DNA of 64,000 nt from Melanopsichium pennsylvanicum (Eukaryota > Basidiomycota > Ustilaginomycetes > Ustilaginales), in contig OAPG01000001.1 in assembly GCA_900208305.1 (NCBI GenBank), forward strand, positions 2,418,001-2,482,000, in the 5' to 3' direction. Each line of letters begins with the position of its first letter. The stretch's first letter is position 1. The position numbers were made by a program, and so were the translations under genes. A model generated the notes under the pieces. That model saw nothing but the letters and a program-made list of their open reading frames with translations. It did no database searches and was not told where the DNA came from. Below, piece after piece: positions 29,479-39,623 of this stretch.

Positions 29479-32400
29479 ATGGCTTCCTCTGTCGACTCAC
29501 CAGCTTCGCCAGCTGGCGACCTGGATCAGGATGACAAGCCTCGTGTGTTTGTTGATGGTCCCGGGGGTGCTGATACAAAGCAAGGAGCAAAGATTGCTTG
29601 CCTCGAATGTCGTTCAGCCAAGATCAAATGTTCTGCTCCCACCGATGGTCAAGTTCCATGCAAACGCTGCGTCAAGCATCAGCGTGAATGTCTATTCGAG
29701 AAGCACAAACGCGGTCGAAAGCCAAACAAGCGCTTTTCGGTTCCCTCCGATCTGCGTGCTGGGCGCAATGGAAGTGACGGCAACTCCTACGGCTCTCCCA
29801 ACCGTCCAAACTCTCCAGGTGACAGATCCGATTCGCACCACGCTTCATCGCATCGCCAGCACAATCCACGGAAAGACCATGGGTCTCCTGAAAAGAGTCA
29901 AAGCAAGCACGAGTCCGGCTTTGCCTCTGGCGATGCAAATCGACATCATTTTGGCGACGCGGTCTGGAAGGGAGGAAACAGCAACATCGGAACATCTGGC
30001 CAAGGTCGAGGCGCTCCAACGCCCCACTATCTCGACGATCGCTATCATAGCTTAAACGACATGTACCAGAACGGAGGCTTCTCAACGTCCATTTCAGCTC
30101 CTTCCGGTCTTGCTCAGTCAGACATGCCTTACGCGATTGACCAGTCTCACCACCAACCGCCAACATTGCAGTCGCAACCCCATCAACATCATCCCCAGCA
30201 CGCGTTTCAGCAGCACCAGTTTGGACGCCATCATTCGCACCAGCCGCAGCACGCACAGCAGCACGTTGGCCCTTATCCCCACGCTCGACACGATTCGGAT
30301 CACCCGAGCCCTGGTCGTTGGCGTGATCACGCTGTCCCACCATCACCAGCTGCTTCCTCCCCTCACAGCTCTCATTCGGTCTCTGCACCAGCTAAGCAGC
30401 ACGATAGCTTTGCGCATGGAAGGAACAGGCCATATTCTCAGAATGCACCAGCTCCCAGTCGCCCTTACGCACATTGGAACAGCCAGCTTGGATCTGAGAG
30501 GCATAACAAGGATAGAATGGAGCTCTCACCGTCCAGAAGGACAGATCCATCATCGACACAGGGCACCCAACAGCAGCAGAAGGCGTCTTCCCACTACATG
30601 GGCAACAACGAGAGTAATATAACGCAGAACTCTAGCTCAAGTCAAGATCATCGTAACGTCTCCAAAGGTCGGGTGCAGCGTCGCGAAGCCTCCCACCAGC
30701 AGCGGTCCTCTAACCGAGGCAACGCGTACGATCTGGATGCCGAAGAGGACTATGACGATGAGCAGGATGAGCTCGAAGATGATGCGGATGCCACGCGCGA
30801 AGAGCATGATTACGTGCTGTCCAACCCGCTCAAGCTGCTGGCACAGGCCTCCGATGCAGCTGCTGCCCGCATTGAAGGCGGCAGGGTGGAGCCTTGCAGC
30901 CGAAGCTCTCTTGCTGCAGTCGAAACTATGGGACTGCTGCATCCTACTCTACCCTCCAACCGCATGGCTGTCAGCGCAGCTGTCAATCTGACAGGTTTGG
31001 GCCGTCCGCTTTACGGACGTAGGGATGAAGATTACGGTCGCAACAATTGTGGCTGGCCAAATCACAGTGATCGTGTCCTACCTCCACTCCTCAACGCGGC
31101 TCCGTCCGACGAGATGGCTTTGAACGCGTCCAGTCGCGCTCAGCCTGCTTTCCTCAAGGATAGCATGCGATCCATATCCTTTCCGGAAGGCAAGCTGCCA
31201 AGAATTGTAGGTCCTGCTCCCGTAAATGACTCCGATCAGGGTGGTGCAGCTTTGCCTCTTTCCGCCAGCAGCCAGATCTCTGCAGCAAAGTCCTCTCCTG
31301 GCGTGCCCTTGGGTAGTCACAACATATTGACTCCTTCGACCTTAGACCACGAAGCGTGGGAGTATCGCGAAGGAAAAGCGCAGGCTCGTCGAGGCTATGG
31401 ATCAGGTGCTAGTCCGGGTGGTCTTAGTGCTGAGGCTGGTACGACGGGCAGCAGCGTCTCTGTTGCCGCCGCAAACGGTCAGAAGCAGGATGCCACCTCT
31501 GCTGGCATGAATGGAGCCTCACCTGGCGAAATGATCGAATCGCCTGCCGACGAAGTGACCAGCGCAATGCTCGGTAAGCGCAAACGAGGTCGTTCACGTG
31601 CAGCCCGCAGTGGTGGCTTGCCCACTCGAAGACGCAAATTGGCGGAGTGGGACACAGATGCCGAAAATGGAGAAGCTGTGGACGAGGATGGCATGTTAGA
31701 ACCAAGTGACAAGCCAAAGCAGGTCACCATTGCTGCCGCGTCCCAGGCCAAGGAGTCTAGCGGTGTCACTTCGGGTGGCGAAGGTGAAGCTGGAGCATCA
31801 CGCAAAGGCTACTTCAATCTGAGTCTCTTCCACAGCAAAAATGACGACAGCGAAGGTCTTGATCCCATCGAACTCGGCCTGGTCGAGCTCAAGGAGCTGG
31901 AAAGACTGTTCGACATTTTTTTTGCACGCATCAATCCAGTCTTGGATCTCTTCGATCCTTTTCTCCACAGTGTCTCCTTTGTCAGGATGCGTTCCGCTTT
32001 CTTGACTACTGTCATTTCAGCTATGGCTGCAAGGTTCTCGGACACGCCACACGATGCCAAGCTTGCTACGATGTTGGACAAGCACTGGCAGGAGAAGCTT
32101 CTGCCGACGATTCTGCTAGGTGGTTACAAGAGCGTTGAGATCAGCCAAGCATTTCTAATCTTGACAACGTACAGTCGACCTACTAATCGACTTGTTGATG
32201 ACCGTTCGTGGCAGTACCTCGGATTCGCGATCCGTACTGCGACAGAGGTGGGCGTCAATCGCAAAGTTACACCTAGCGAAAACCTGCTTGGCAACGAGCA
32301 AGTGGCGCGTCGAGTCCGTAATCGAGAAAGGCTCTGGTTCAATCTCTTCCTCTACGATCGAACCTTGAGCGCCCAGACGGGCCGACCATGGACCATCTCA

Positions 32401-34179
32401 GAGGACCGCATGATTGTGCAGAGCTCCATGTGGCATCGGCAGGACTTTGCGCTGCCCGAGGATGTCTCGTTGGTCAGCTTGATCAAGCTACGTCGTGTTA
32501 CGGCACAGCACACGGAGGCTTTCGACACGTACCTCACGAGTCCAGACCGCTTTGACGAAACGCAGACGGCCACAGCGCGTGGCGTTGGCGGACAAAGCAC
32601 GTTTGATCGCAGGCTGGCTGGACTCGAATTCTTCCGGAAAAACGCCAACGCAGATCTCGAAAAATGGAAAGAGACCTGGTGTATCAACACGGAGGACAAG
32701 ATCAAAGAAGTGGACACGAGCACTGCCGCTGGAAAGTATCTCGTTCGATGGGCACCCACCGCCAAGCTTTTCTATTATCATTCCCGACTCCTCATCAACT
32801 CACTCGTGCTCGGCGCCACTGAGCAGTACGAAGGTTTCTTGTCCGGATCCTCCGTCTCGGTCGATTGCTGGACGTCCGCTATCTCTCTTATTGATACTGT
32901 CCTCAACGACTTCACCGAAGAGGCGCTCGTCACGTGGTCGAATGATCGAGTGGTGATGGCTGTCTATGCAGCCGTCTCAGCAGTGCGCATGACCAACCTG
33001 CAGCACAAGTACGCGTTTGCGGACAAGGGAACGTTGCTTGCACTTGTCCGCCGTTTGTCGACCAGCATGACCAACGCAGGCAAGACACCGCGTCATCGCA
33101 ACGGGTCCGCCACGCCCTACGGTCGCTATCTCAAGTCTGTTTTGGCTGCATTTGAGCCTGAAAATCCTGCCACGGCCAATGCCGTGCAGAGCGGCTCTGC
33201 TATGAATGCACAGACCCCTGGCAAGGAAAGTGAGCAGGCCACATCGATCACCACTAGCAGTCTTGCACCCGGTGACAGCAGGTCTGCTGCTGCAACTCCA
33301 CCCAATGTCGTCACAGCGGCTGTGGAGACCGTGGCTGGTGATTTTCAGGGCCGAACACAGGGTGCATCAACCGATCCAGCTGATGGAAAGACAGCAGGAG
33401 ATGTCGATATTTCGCAGTCCCAATCTCAATCTGGAATTTCAAAACAGGCGAAGGGAGCGTTTGGTGCTGGAGGTGTGGCAATGATGAAGGCTGCTAACGG
33501 TGTCACAGCAACGGATTCTTCAATGGTCCTCAAGACCGAAGACTTGTCGAGTGTCGAAGACGTCAACAAGGCGCTCTCTCAGGTACCTTTATTGGCTGCT
33601 GATGGCACAGATATGGATGTTGACATCGCAGCCACAGCGTCTCAACTTGCTGCTGCCTCCGACGGCGACCTGCAGAGCCACATGGAAAAGCTTCTGGATC
33701 AAACGATGCGCATGGATGGCTCTGCTGTTGGCACCAATTCGGCAGCAATGCTCACTCCATCCAGTGGTGGTACCGTCGGCAGTTGGCCCAACCCAGCAGC
33801 GCTTGCTACGAATCCCATTGCTAGACCGACCTCTTCCTCAGGAGGAGGAGGAGGAGGAGGTGCTGCCGACTTGCTGACCACTCCAGACTCTTCCATGCTG
33901 CTGCCAACACAGCTAACGTCTGCAGAGGGCATTTCAGAAGGAGGCTCGTCGGGTGCGGATGCAGTAGCAACCATTCCTAATGTGGTAGACGATCCAGAAT
34001 CGTTGGAAAGAATGTGGGACTACATGACCGCATTTGAGCACACGTCGTTTTGGCAGCCCCAGTCGACGTGGAATCTCACCCACAACGCCAACAACAACAA
34101 CATCAACAACATCAACAACATCAACAATCAAGGCAGCGCTAGCGCTGGTGGCGGTCACCATCATCATGGTAATGGTTAA
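29479..34179 (+). CDS. Zn(2)-Cys(6) fungal transcription factor
   Basis: A 1566-residue regulator from the ATG at 29479, the first ATG in the frame. The Zn2Cys6 binuclear cluster is at Cys41, 44, 51, 61, 64 and 71 (CX2CX6CX9CX2CX6C), followed by a basic linker (KHKRGRKPNKR) typical of DNA binding. A fungal-specific middle homology region spans about residues 790-1130 (starting LGLVELKELERLFDIFF and including the WFNLFLYDRTLSAQTGRP motif). The rest is largely disordered: His/Gln-rich around 228-270, a basic nuclear-localisation-like stretch near 700, a Gly run near 1454 and Asn/Ile repeats at the C-terminus. Zn-cluster factors usually bind CGG triplets, but the target pathway cannot be told. 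It converges with the otubain gene. Confidence 0.9.
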   Translation: MASSVDSPASPAGDLDQDDKPRVFVDGPGGADTKQGAKIACLECRSAKIKCSAPTDGQVPCKRCVKHQRECLFEKHKRGRKPNKRFSVPSDLRAGRNGSDGNSYGSPNRPNSPGDRSDSHHASSHRQHNPRKDHGSPEKSQSKHESGFASGDANRHHFGDAVWKGGNSNIGTSGQGRGAPTPHYLDDRYHSLNDMYQNGGFSTSISAPSGLAQSDMPYAIDQSHHQPPTLQSQPHQHHPQHAFQQHQFGRHHSHQPQHAQQHVGPYPHARHDSDHPSPGRWRDHAVPPSPAASSPHSSHSVSAPAKQHDSFAHGRNRPYSQNAPAPSRPYAHWNSQLGSERHNKDRMELSPSRRTDPSSTQGTQQQQKASSHYMGNNESNITQNSSSSQDHRNVSKGRVQRREASHQQRSSNRGNAYDLDAEEDYDDEQDELEDDADATREEHDYVLSNPLKLLAQASDAAAARIEGGRVEPCSRSSLAAVETMGLLHPTLPSNRMAVSAAVNLTGLGRPLYGRRDEDYGRNNCGWPNHSDRVLPPLLNAAPSDEMALNASSRAQPAFLKDSMRSISFPEGKLPRIVGPAPVNDSDQGGAALPLSASSQISAAKSSPGVPLGSHNILTPSTLDHEAWEYREGKAQARRGYGSGASPGGLSAEAGTTGSSVSVAAANGQKQDATSAGMNGASPGEMIESPADEVTSAMLGKRKRGRSRAARSGGLPTRRRKLAEWDTDAENGEAVDEDGMLEPSDKPKQVTIAAASQAKESSGVTSGGEGEAGASRKGYFNLSLFHSKNDDSEGLDPIELGLVELKELERLFDIFFARINPVLDLFDPFLHSVSFVRMRSAFLTTVISAMAARFSDTPHDAKLATMLDKHWQEKLLPTILLGGYKSVEISQAFLILTTYSRPTNRLVDDRSWQYLGFAIRTATEVGVNRKVTPSENLLGNEQVARRVRNRERLWFNLFLYDRTLSAQTGRPWTISEDRMIVQSSMWHRQDFALPEDVSLVSLIKLRRVTAQHTEAFDTYLTSPDRFDETQTATARGVGGQSTFDRRLAGLEFFRKNANADLEKWKETWCINTEDKIKEVDTSTAAGKYLVRWAPTAKLFYYHSRLLINSLVLGATEQYEGFLSGSSVSVDCWTSAISLIDTVLNDFTEEALVTWSNDRVVMAVYAAVSAVRMTNLQHKYAFADKGTLLALVRRLSTSMTNAGKTPRHRNGSATPYGRYLKSVLAAFEPENPATANAVQSGSAMNAQTPGKESEQATSITTSSLAPGDSRSAAATPPNVVTAAVETVAGDFQGRTQGASTDPADGKTAGDVDISQSQSQSGISKQAKGAFGAGGVAMMKAANGVTATDSSMVLKTEDLSSVEDVNKALSQVPLLAADGTDMDVDIAATASQLAAASDGDLQSHMEKLLDQTMRMDGSAVGTNSAAMLTPSSGGTVGSWPNPAALATNPIARPTSSSGGGGGGGAADLLTTPDSSMLLPTQLTSAEGISEGGSSGADAVATIPNVVDDPESLERMWDYMTAFEHTSFWQPQSTWNLTHNANNNNINNINNINNQGSASAGGGHHHHGNG

Positions 34180-34705
34180 TGAGTTCCTGCCCGTTTGGGT
34201 GGTGATTGTGTCGGCCACACTATGATCTGCATCTTGCTCCAAAAAATTTTAAAACAAAATGAATCAAAGGAATGAATGTGCTTCTTTGTGATCGGAGTTA
34301 ACTTTGGCACATACATACACAAACAACCGATTGTTTTGAAAAAAAAATGTAACCGGCAATTTATTCAAATCTATATATATACACACACACATATTATAAC
34401 ATGCCATAAAATGCTGTTGATATTTGTTAACATTGTTGTTGTTGTTGGATTTCTGTGTTTGAAAAAACGAAAGTGAATAGTCAAGGATTGAAATAGGAAT
34501 GAATGGGATGGAATGAATGGGATGGAATGAATGGGATGGATTTACAAAAATTTTGGTGAATATGAAAAAAAGGTGTTGGTTGCACTTAGTAACCTTGCTA
34601 AATGAAAAAAAAAGGAAAAAGGAAAAAGAGAAAGAAGATGGGGAAGAGGGGAAGGGGGGGGAAGGGATGGATTGTTTTTCCTTTTTTTTTTTTTTTTTTC
34701 TTTTT
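34180..34705. other. Convergent 3' intergenic region with repeats
   Basis: 526 bp between convergent genes. It contains TATA/CA-type simple sequence (about 34371-34392), a 14-bp repeat in three perfect copies (34497-34538), A- and G-rich purine tracts near 34605-34665 and a T18 run (34682-34699) immediately after the otubain stop. Confidence 0.6.
34497..34538 (+). repeat. 14-bp minisatellite, three perfect copies
   Basis: Unit GAATGAATGGGATG at 34497-34510, 34511-34524 and 34525-34538, in the presumed 3' UTR overlap of two convergent genes. Confidence 0.92.
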
Positions 34706-35776
34706 CTAGGAGGTGAGAACGGGTGGAATTTCAGGTTCTGGACTTGCAGGTTCAGGAGCTTGAACCAACAAATCATAATGACCTGGTCTCAATAACATTG
34801 TACCGATTTCCGTAATTTGACCACCTTCCACTTCAAACCTAACCACATCACATCGATGCGGATGTTGTTCAACCAATCTCCTCTTGTGCGCATCTTTACC
34901 TGGAACGTCTATTGATCCACCCCTATCGTTACTGGTGCTATTTTCAGAAGAGGTGGTTTGAGATCGAACCTCATCCGGAAATTCCTCGTCGATGGGAGTT
35001 TCAGGTGGAGCTTGACTAGGTGAAAGGTAAGCTACGTCGAGAGAGACTTTGAGTGCACGTGATAAAGCGGTAATCTGAACATGGTCCGCCTCTTTACCTA
35101 CGGGTTCCACTTGGTTAGCGCAAAAGTCGGCCATGGTTGGAGGACCGGCATGGTGTGAATTTCCCAAACCGGTGGCAGTATCGAGCGAAAACAAGAAAGG
35201 TGTATACTCGTCCTCGTTGAGTTTGAGGAAGGCTGAAGTGAGTAAACGGAGATAGACTACGATGGAATTGGATTGTTCCGGATCATTCATGGCTTGCACC
35301 AACGCGTGTTCGTTCAACTCTTTAGTCTCTGGATCCGTACTGTACATTCTGTTGAGTAGATTCTTGAGTGGTTCGTAAAAATCGGTATACACATCTTGAT
35401 CGAATCCGGCCTGCTTCAAGAGTTGGAGTGTGGATTCGACGTGTTTAACGGTGAAATGGTGCATAGGTCGATCTTTCATCATCATGATCTTGTAGATAAA
35501 GGCAAAGGCGAAAGCTCTATAGAAACAATCACCATCACCTTTGGCTCGTCGAATACCAATAAATCCAGCTTCATTCTTAAGCCATTCGATCTTGCCGAGG
35601 AAGGCTTCATTGTTGGCATACTCTTGCGAAAGCACTTCGATTGGTTCGACTGACGAGATCAACGGTTGGGCAGAGGTGGATTCGGCTTTGAGCTTTTCGG
35701 CTAGCTCTAGGCGTTGCGCGTCGGTGAGAGTCTCGAGTTTAGTATCTGCGTTGATGCCCTCCATATTCGATGTCAA
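34706..35776 (-). CDS. Otubain-type deubiquitinating cysteine protease (OTU, peptidase C65)
   Basis: A 356-residue protein with the otubain architecture: an N-terminal helical region, then the catalytic loop GDGDCFYRAFAF with Asp81 and nucleophile Cys84, and the catalytic His333 in LLRPGHYDLL. Otubains remove ubiquitin (OTUB1 prefers Lys48 links) and can inhibit E2 enzymes. The usual SVEPIEVLSQEYANN-like ubiquitin-binding N-terminus is present. Between about residues 260 and 305 there is a Ser/Asp/Pro-rich insertion before the final strand that carries the His, longer than in animal OTUB1 (about 270 residues in total). The start is at 35776; a second Met at residue 5 is equally possible. The gene is AT-richer than its neighbours. 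The family call is secure; linkage preference is not predictable. Confidence 0.9.
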   Translation of the reverse strand: MTSNMEGINADTKLETLTDAQRLELAEKLKAESTSAQPLISSVEPIEVLSQEYANNEAFLGKIEWLKNEAGFIGIRRAKGDGDCFYRAFAFAFIYKIMMMKDRPMHHFTVKHVESTLQLLKQAGFDQDVYTDFYEPLKNLLNRMYSTDPETKELNEHALVQAMNDPEQSNSIVVYLRLLTSAFLKLNEDEYTPFLFSLDTATGLGNSHHAGPPTMADFCANQVEPVGKEADHVQITALSRALKVSLDVAYLSPSQAPPETPIDEEFPDEVRSQTTSSENSTSNDRGGSIDVPGKDAHKRRLVEQHPHRCDVVRFEVEGGQITEIGTMLLRPGHYDLLVQAPEPASPEPEIPPVLTS

Positions 35777-36683
35777 GACCTTTTGTTGCGGGTCTGCTTG
35801 ATTCAGGAGGATGGAGAGGTAGAGGAGGTCGAGAGGTGCGCCGTAGCAAAATTGGGCAAGCGATGAGATGATTCGAGAATGGGACGAATTTGCAAGCCGG
35901 TGTACTGTGCGGGTAGCAAGTTTGTTCGATAATTAAAGCTTGACGGTGGATGGTGATAGTGGTGATAGTGGTGATAGTGGTGATGAGCTAAAAGATGAAG
36001 TTTGTTGTAGTTGTGTGAGTGTTTTTGTGTGTGGAGTCTGTCGAAGCTCTAAGCCCTTACGCTACGCCCGACGTGTAGTCTGTGAGTATGCCAGAGAGAG
36101 AGAGAGCGTTGTGTGTGGAGAGAGCTTTGAACCTGGCCTAAGCAGGGAAATCTGAAATGTTTCGCCTCAGGATCGGCAGGGCGAGGTACAGTAGAATTAT
36201 CGTAATTTAAAGTTGAATTGCTTGCTCTTGTTTGCAGTACGTTTGTGCGGTATCCGCTCAGTAAATTCGTGGTCGAATTCCATCGAAAATTGGTGCAAAA
36301 CGACCAATTTCAATCTGTGCTTTTTAGCGTCCTGGTCCGTTCATTAGGTTGGTGTCATCGGGCATGCGGATTATAACTTTTTCTTTTTTTTCTCTTTTCT
36401 TTTTTCTGGATCAAAATCGGGCTAAGACGACTCGATCGAATCTTTACGATTTAAATCAAATAGGGAACGTCTTTTCACACTCAAAGGCGTTGCGTCCAAT
36501 AATCACAGATACAACGTCTCGACAAAGCTGCTGATACTTTCGCGTCTTGAAGCTACCCTGCAGACTCACTGCTCAAGATCATCATCACAAGCATGTCCAT
36601 ACACATGTTTTGGTCCCGATGCAGCTACAATTCAGGCGCTAATAGCAACACTTTTGTCCATGTAGCTCTTGCATCCGAAAACG
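35777..36683. promoter_or_regulatory. Promoter region of the otubain gene / 3' end of COQ8
   Basis: 907 bp between two minus-strand genes. A 9-bp unit GGTGATAGT occurs three times in tandem (35952-35978), about 180 bp upstream of the otubain ATG. A short GA repeat lies near 36094-36104. T-rich DNA (about 36370-36410) precedes the COQ8 stop side. No gene is supported. Confidence 0.45.
35952..35978 (+). repeat. 9-bp tandem repeat, three copies
   Basis: GGTGATAGT repeated three times, followed by a degenerate fourth copy, in the otubain upstream region. Confidence 0.9.
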
Positions 36684-39623
36684 CTACCAAGTCTGTGCAC
36701 CTTGGTTTGCCTTTTCACGTTCGACCTTTTTCAACTTCCTCTCCATCTCAAGGAATGCCCTCATGGTAGGATCCAAATCCCCAATTACCTTATCAACCTC
36801 TGCTTGAGCCTTTTGTTTCAGATCCTCCCCTGCTTCCTTTCCCTTGATCTCAGTTTCACCTGGGTACTCACCCAAAAGATCGCTCCTCCACTCGTGATTG
36901 GTCACGCGAGGTTCGAGCTGAGACAGTTGCGATCGAACAGAAGACAAACGGGCGTGGAAATCCTCCAAATCTTCGGCATAAATGTCGTAAGCGCAATGAG
37001 CGCAACCCGACATGCAGCACTCTTCCGGACCCGGCGGTGGAGGCTTCAATGGGATCGTAATGCCTCGGATGATGGTCGGGCCCATAAAGGTGCGAGCTGC
37101 GCAAGCGATGGTGCTAGATACGGCCGGTTTAACTTCTGCAGGTGTGGCAGAGCGAGTCACCTCAATCTTGGAAGTTGGTTCAGCACTGGTGGAATTCAGC
37201 GGGGTTTCTTGAATCGAGGTGGATCCGACTGGGGTAGGTGAGAGGGACTCCACCGTGTCACCAACGATTTCTGAGCCGGTTGAGCGGGAGTCGTTGCTGG
37301 AACAGAGCACAACTTTGGAGCGCGGAAATCGGTCGGCGAGGTTACGTCCATGCCGACGCTCTTCTCGCAGTGTCTGAAAAGCGGTGTAGAATGTCCGGCG
37401 CTGCTCAGGAGCGCTGAAAGGTCCCTTTTTCTGACCAATGCTCCCATCTTTCTCAAGTACACCCTCTTCTACAAAACCTAGTTTGTAGTCCCTCTCGACC
37501 CTCTCCCACAACACCCTGCACCCAATCTCGGCTTTCAACCTCGCACACAGCAAGAACGCGCCACTAAGCTTCCTGTTGAGACTGTAGGTCTCCTCGGGGG
37601 GCGGTGTCAACCTCTCCCTCAGCATCAACGGGATCTGTTCCTTGACCCTATCCGTGATCGTCTGGCTTTCGAATGGATACGGATTGGGTGCATCTTTTCT
37701 AAATGGTTCGCCTAGAGCAATCATTGAATCCACATGAGCCTTCTCCATCTCTTTACTCTCTTCCCCAGTCAAGTATCCTACCTTTTGAGACCACTTTAGG
37801 CATTCGGAATAGTCGGACGAGATGGCAGCTTGAAGCATCTGCATCCACATATCCATGAATTCCTTACTGTATTCTCGAGTGGCACCAAAGTCGATCAGCT
37901 GAATCTTACCGTCCCTCTCGTTGTACAGGAAGTTGCTCCAATTGGGGTCGGTTTGCATGAGTCTGAAGCTGAACAGTTCGCTAAGCGAGAGGTTGAGGAT
38001 GGAACCTGCGATACGGTTTCGAGTGTTTTGATCGTATCGCGATGCTGCTTGACTGAGCGGTCGCCCTCGCATCATTTGGGTGGTCAACACTTTAGCCGTG
38101 CTCAAGGTATCGATGACTTTGGGTACCTCGAATTCGTGTGAATCTGAAAGCACTGCTCGGAATCGACGACCCATCTCTGCTTCTCTGGCGTAGTCGCATT
38201 CATCTCTGAGCTCTCGACCTAGCACTCGGAGGGTGTTCTCCAAAAACAATCCGCGAGGTAAGAGTGCTGACGCGGATACCAGCCAGCGTAGATAGGACAA
38301 GTCCGAGTCAATGGATTCCAGTACTCCGGGAAACTGCACTTTGACAGCGACACTTTTTCCCGCCATGCTTTGATCCGCAAAGTGCTGGCTCAACACCGCC
38401 GAGTGCACTTGGCCAATCGACGCACTGGCAAAGGGCACGTCGTCAAACTCGGTGAAGTTATCTCTCCAATTGGAACCGAGCTCGGAGATCATGACCTGAT
38501 TCATCTGCCAAACAGGCATGTAGTTGGCAGAGTTCTGTACTCTGAGCAGGACCTTTTCGATTTGAGGTGGTAGAAGTTTGGTTTCCTGGATCGATAGGAA
38601 CTGGCCCAGCTTCAAAGCAGCGCCACGCATTGTGGACAGTTTGTCCACTAGACGGGCTACGTTTGCTTCGGACATGAAGAGCGAATTTGGGGAAGAGGAT
38701 GAAGGCGACCGAACAAGGGAAGATGCTGCTCCTAAAGCAAGACCCGAGGCTAGACCTCCATAGTGGAAGAGGCGGCCGAGGCGTGATGACGGAACTTTGG
38801 CGGCTCGTAGCTGAGTGGTAGATTCTTTGGCGGCCTGAACCGGGTCATATTCCTCAAAATGTGTTGGCAAAGTTGGTGCTGCATATATTGGTGGTTGATT
38901 GGAAGCAATGTGGTCAGACGTTGACGCGGGGTTGGAATCGATTGAAGGAACCGCGTCTGGCTTTGATAGGGATAGCTCATGGAATGGAGCAGCGGTTTCG
39001 GGCAACATAGATGTGCGAGTTTCGTTTGAAGTACCTTGAGCAGTGACGGGCTTTGATGCCGGCAACAATGGCATTTGCTTCAAAGAGGCCGCCGTTTCAG
39101 TGTTGTCTGCAATGGCTGGCTTTGCCTCATTCGGAGAGAGCTTCGATATGGGTGGGGGTGGAAGTGGTACAAAAGGCACCGCTATCGAGGATATCTCTTG
39201 AGTCTCATACATTGCCTGTTTTACCGCCGACGTAGGGCTGACTCGGGGGATGGAGACTGTCTCGCCATTTGTTTGGGCTGTAACAAGGTTACTCTTACTC
39301 AGCCATGGCCTGCTGACTCGCGGTTGCGCATCCGTGTTTGGTAGTGCAGCACTTTGTACGACATGCTTTAATGCATCTTTTGACTGAGACGAGCTGGCGA
39401 ATTCTTGCGTCTCATGCGACGAAGACTTAACTAATGCCTGTGTAGTCCAAGGTCTGCCAGTGTTAGGGCTAGCACTGGCAGCGGAAGTAGCAGCTGGATT
39501 GGCACCATTTGGAGAGAGAAGTACACGTTTTGCTATTTGGAAAAGGGTTGATGCTATTGCTGCTGCGTCACGGAGGGAAGAGTGGCTCATGACAGCGAGA
39601 TGAGCATGACTTTGCGGTGGCAC
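36684..39623 (-). CDS. COQ8: COQ8/ABC1 (UbiB-family) kinase-like protein with C-terminal OXLD1-type domain
   Basis: A 979-residue protein in one uninterrupted frame. After a 300-residue Ser/Pro/Thr-rich head come the UbiB hallmarks: KLGQ in AALKLGQFLSIQE (about 338), the ASAS loop in place of a Gly-rich loop (about 405), RELRDECDY, and LIDFGATREY (about 575). COQ8 is the mitochondrial atypical ATPase/kinase needed for coenzyme Q biosynthesis. A second domain follows at about 845-905: PLKPPPPGPEECCMSGC then AHCAYDIYAEDL, which fits the Pfam oxidoreductase-like N-terminal domain of OXLD1. The last 60 residues are charged and coiled-coil-like. Yeast Coq8 is about 500 residues, so this is nearly double. 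The head contains loosely repeated ETQE and RPW motifs. A clear matrix presequence is not obvious at the annotated start. It is divergent from MID1. Confidence 0.88.
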   Translation of the reverse strand: MPPQSHAHLAVMSHSSLRDAAAIASTLFQIAKRVLLSPNGANPAATSAASASPNTGRPWTTQALVKSSSHETQEFASSSQSKDALKHVVQSAALPNTDAQPRVSRPWLSKSNLVTAQTNGETVSIPRVSPTSAVKQAMYETQEISSIAVPFVPLPPPPISKLSPNEAKPAIADNTETAASLKQMPLLPASKPVTAQGTSNETRTSMLPETAAPFHELSLSKPDAVPSIDSNPASTSDHIASNQPPIYAAPTLPTHFEEYDPVQAAKESTTQLRAAKVPSSRLGRLFHYGGLASGLALGAASSLVRSPSSSSPNSLFMSEANVARLVDKLSTMRGAALKLGQFLSIQETKLLPPQIEKVLLRVQNSANYMPVWQMNQVMISELGSNWRDNFTEFDDVPFASASIGQVHSAVLSQHFADQSMAGKSVAVKVQFPGVLESIDSDLSYLRWLVSASALLPRGLFLENTLRVLGRELRDECDYAREAEMGRRFRAVLSDSHEFEVPKVIDTLSTAKVLTTQMMRGRPLSQAASRYDQNTRNRIAGSILNLSLSELFSFRLMQTDPNWSNFLYNERDGKIQLIDFGATREYSKEFMDMWMQMLQAAISSDYSECLKWSQKVGYLTGEESKEMEKAHVDSMIALGEPFRKDAPNPYPFESQTITDRVKEQIPLMLRERLTPPPEETYSLNRKLSGAFLLCARLKAEIGCRVLWERVERDYKLGFVEEGVLEKDGSIGQKKGPFSAPEQRRTFYTAFQTLREERRHGRNLADRFPRSKVVLCSSNDSRSTGSEIVGDTVESLSPTPVGSTSIQETPLNSTSAEPTSKIEVTRSATPAEVKPAVSSTIACAARTFMGPTIIRGITIPLKPPPPGPEECCMSGCAHCAYDIYAEDLEDFHARLSSVRSQLSQLEPRVTNHEWRSDLLGEYPGETEIKGKEAGEDLKQKAQAEVDKVIGDLDPTMRAFLEMERKLKKVEREKANQGAQTW

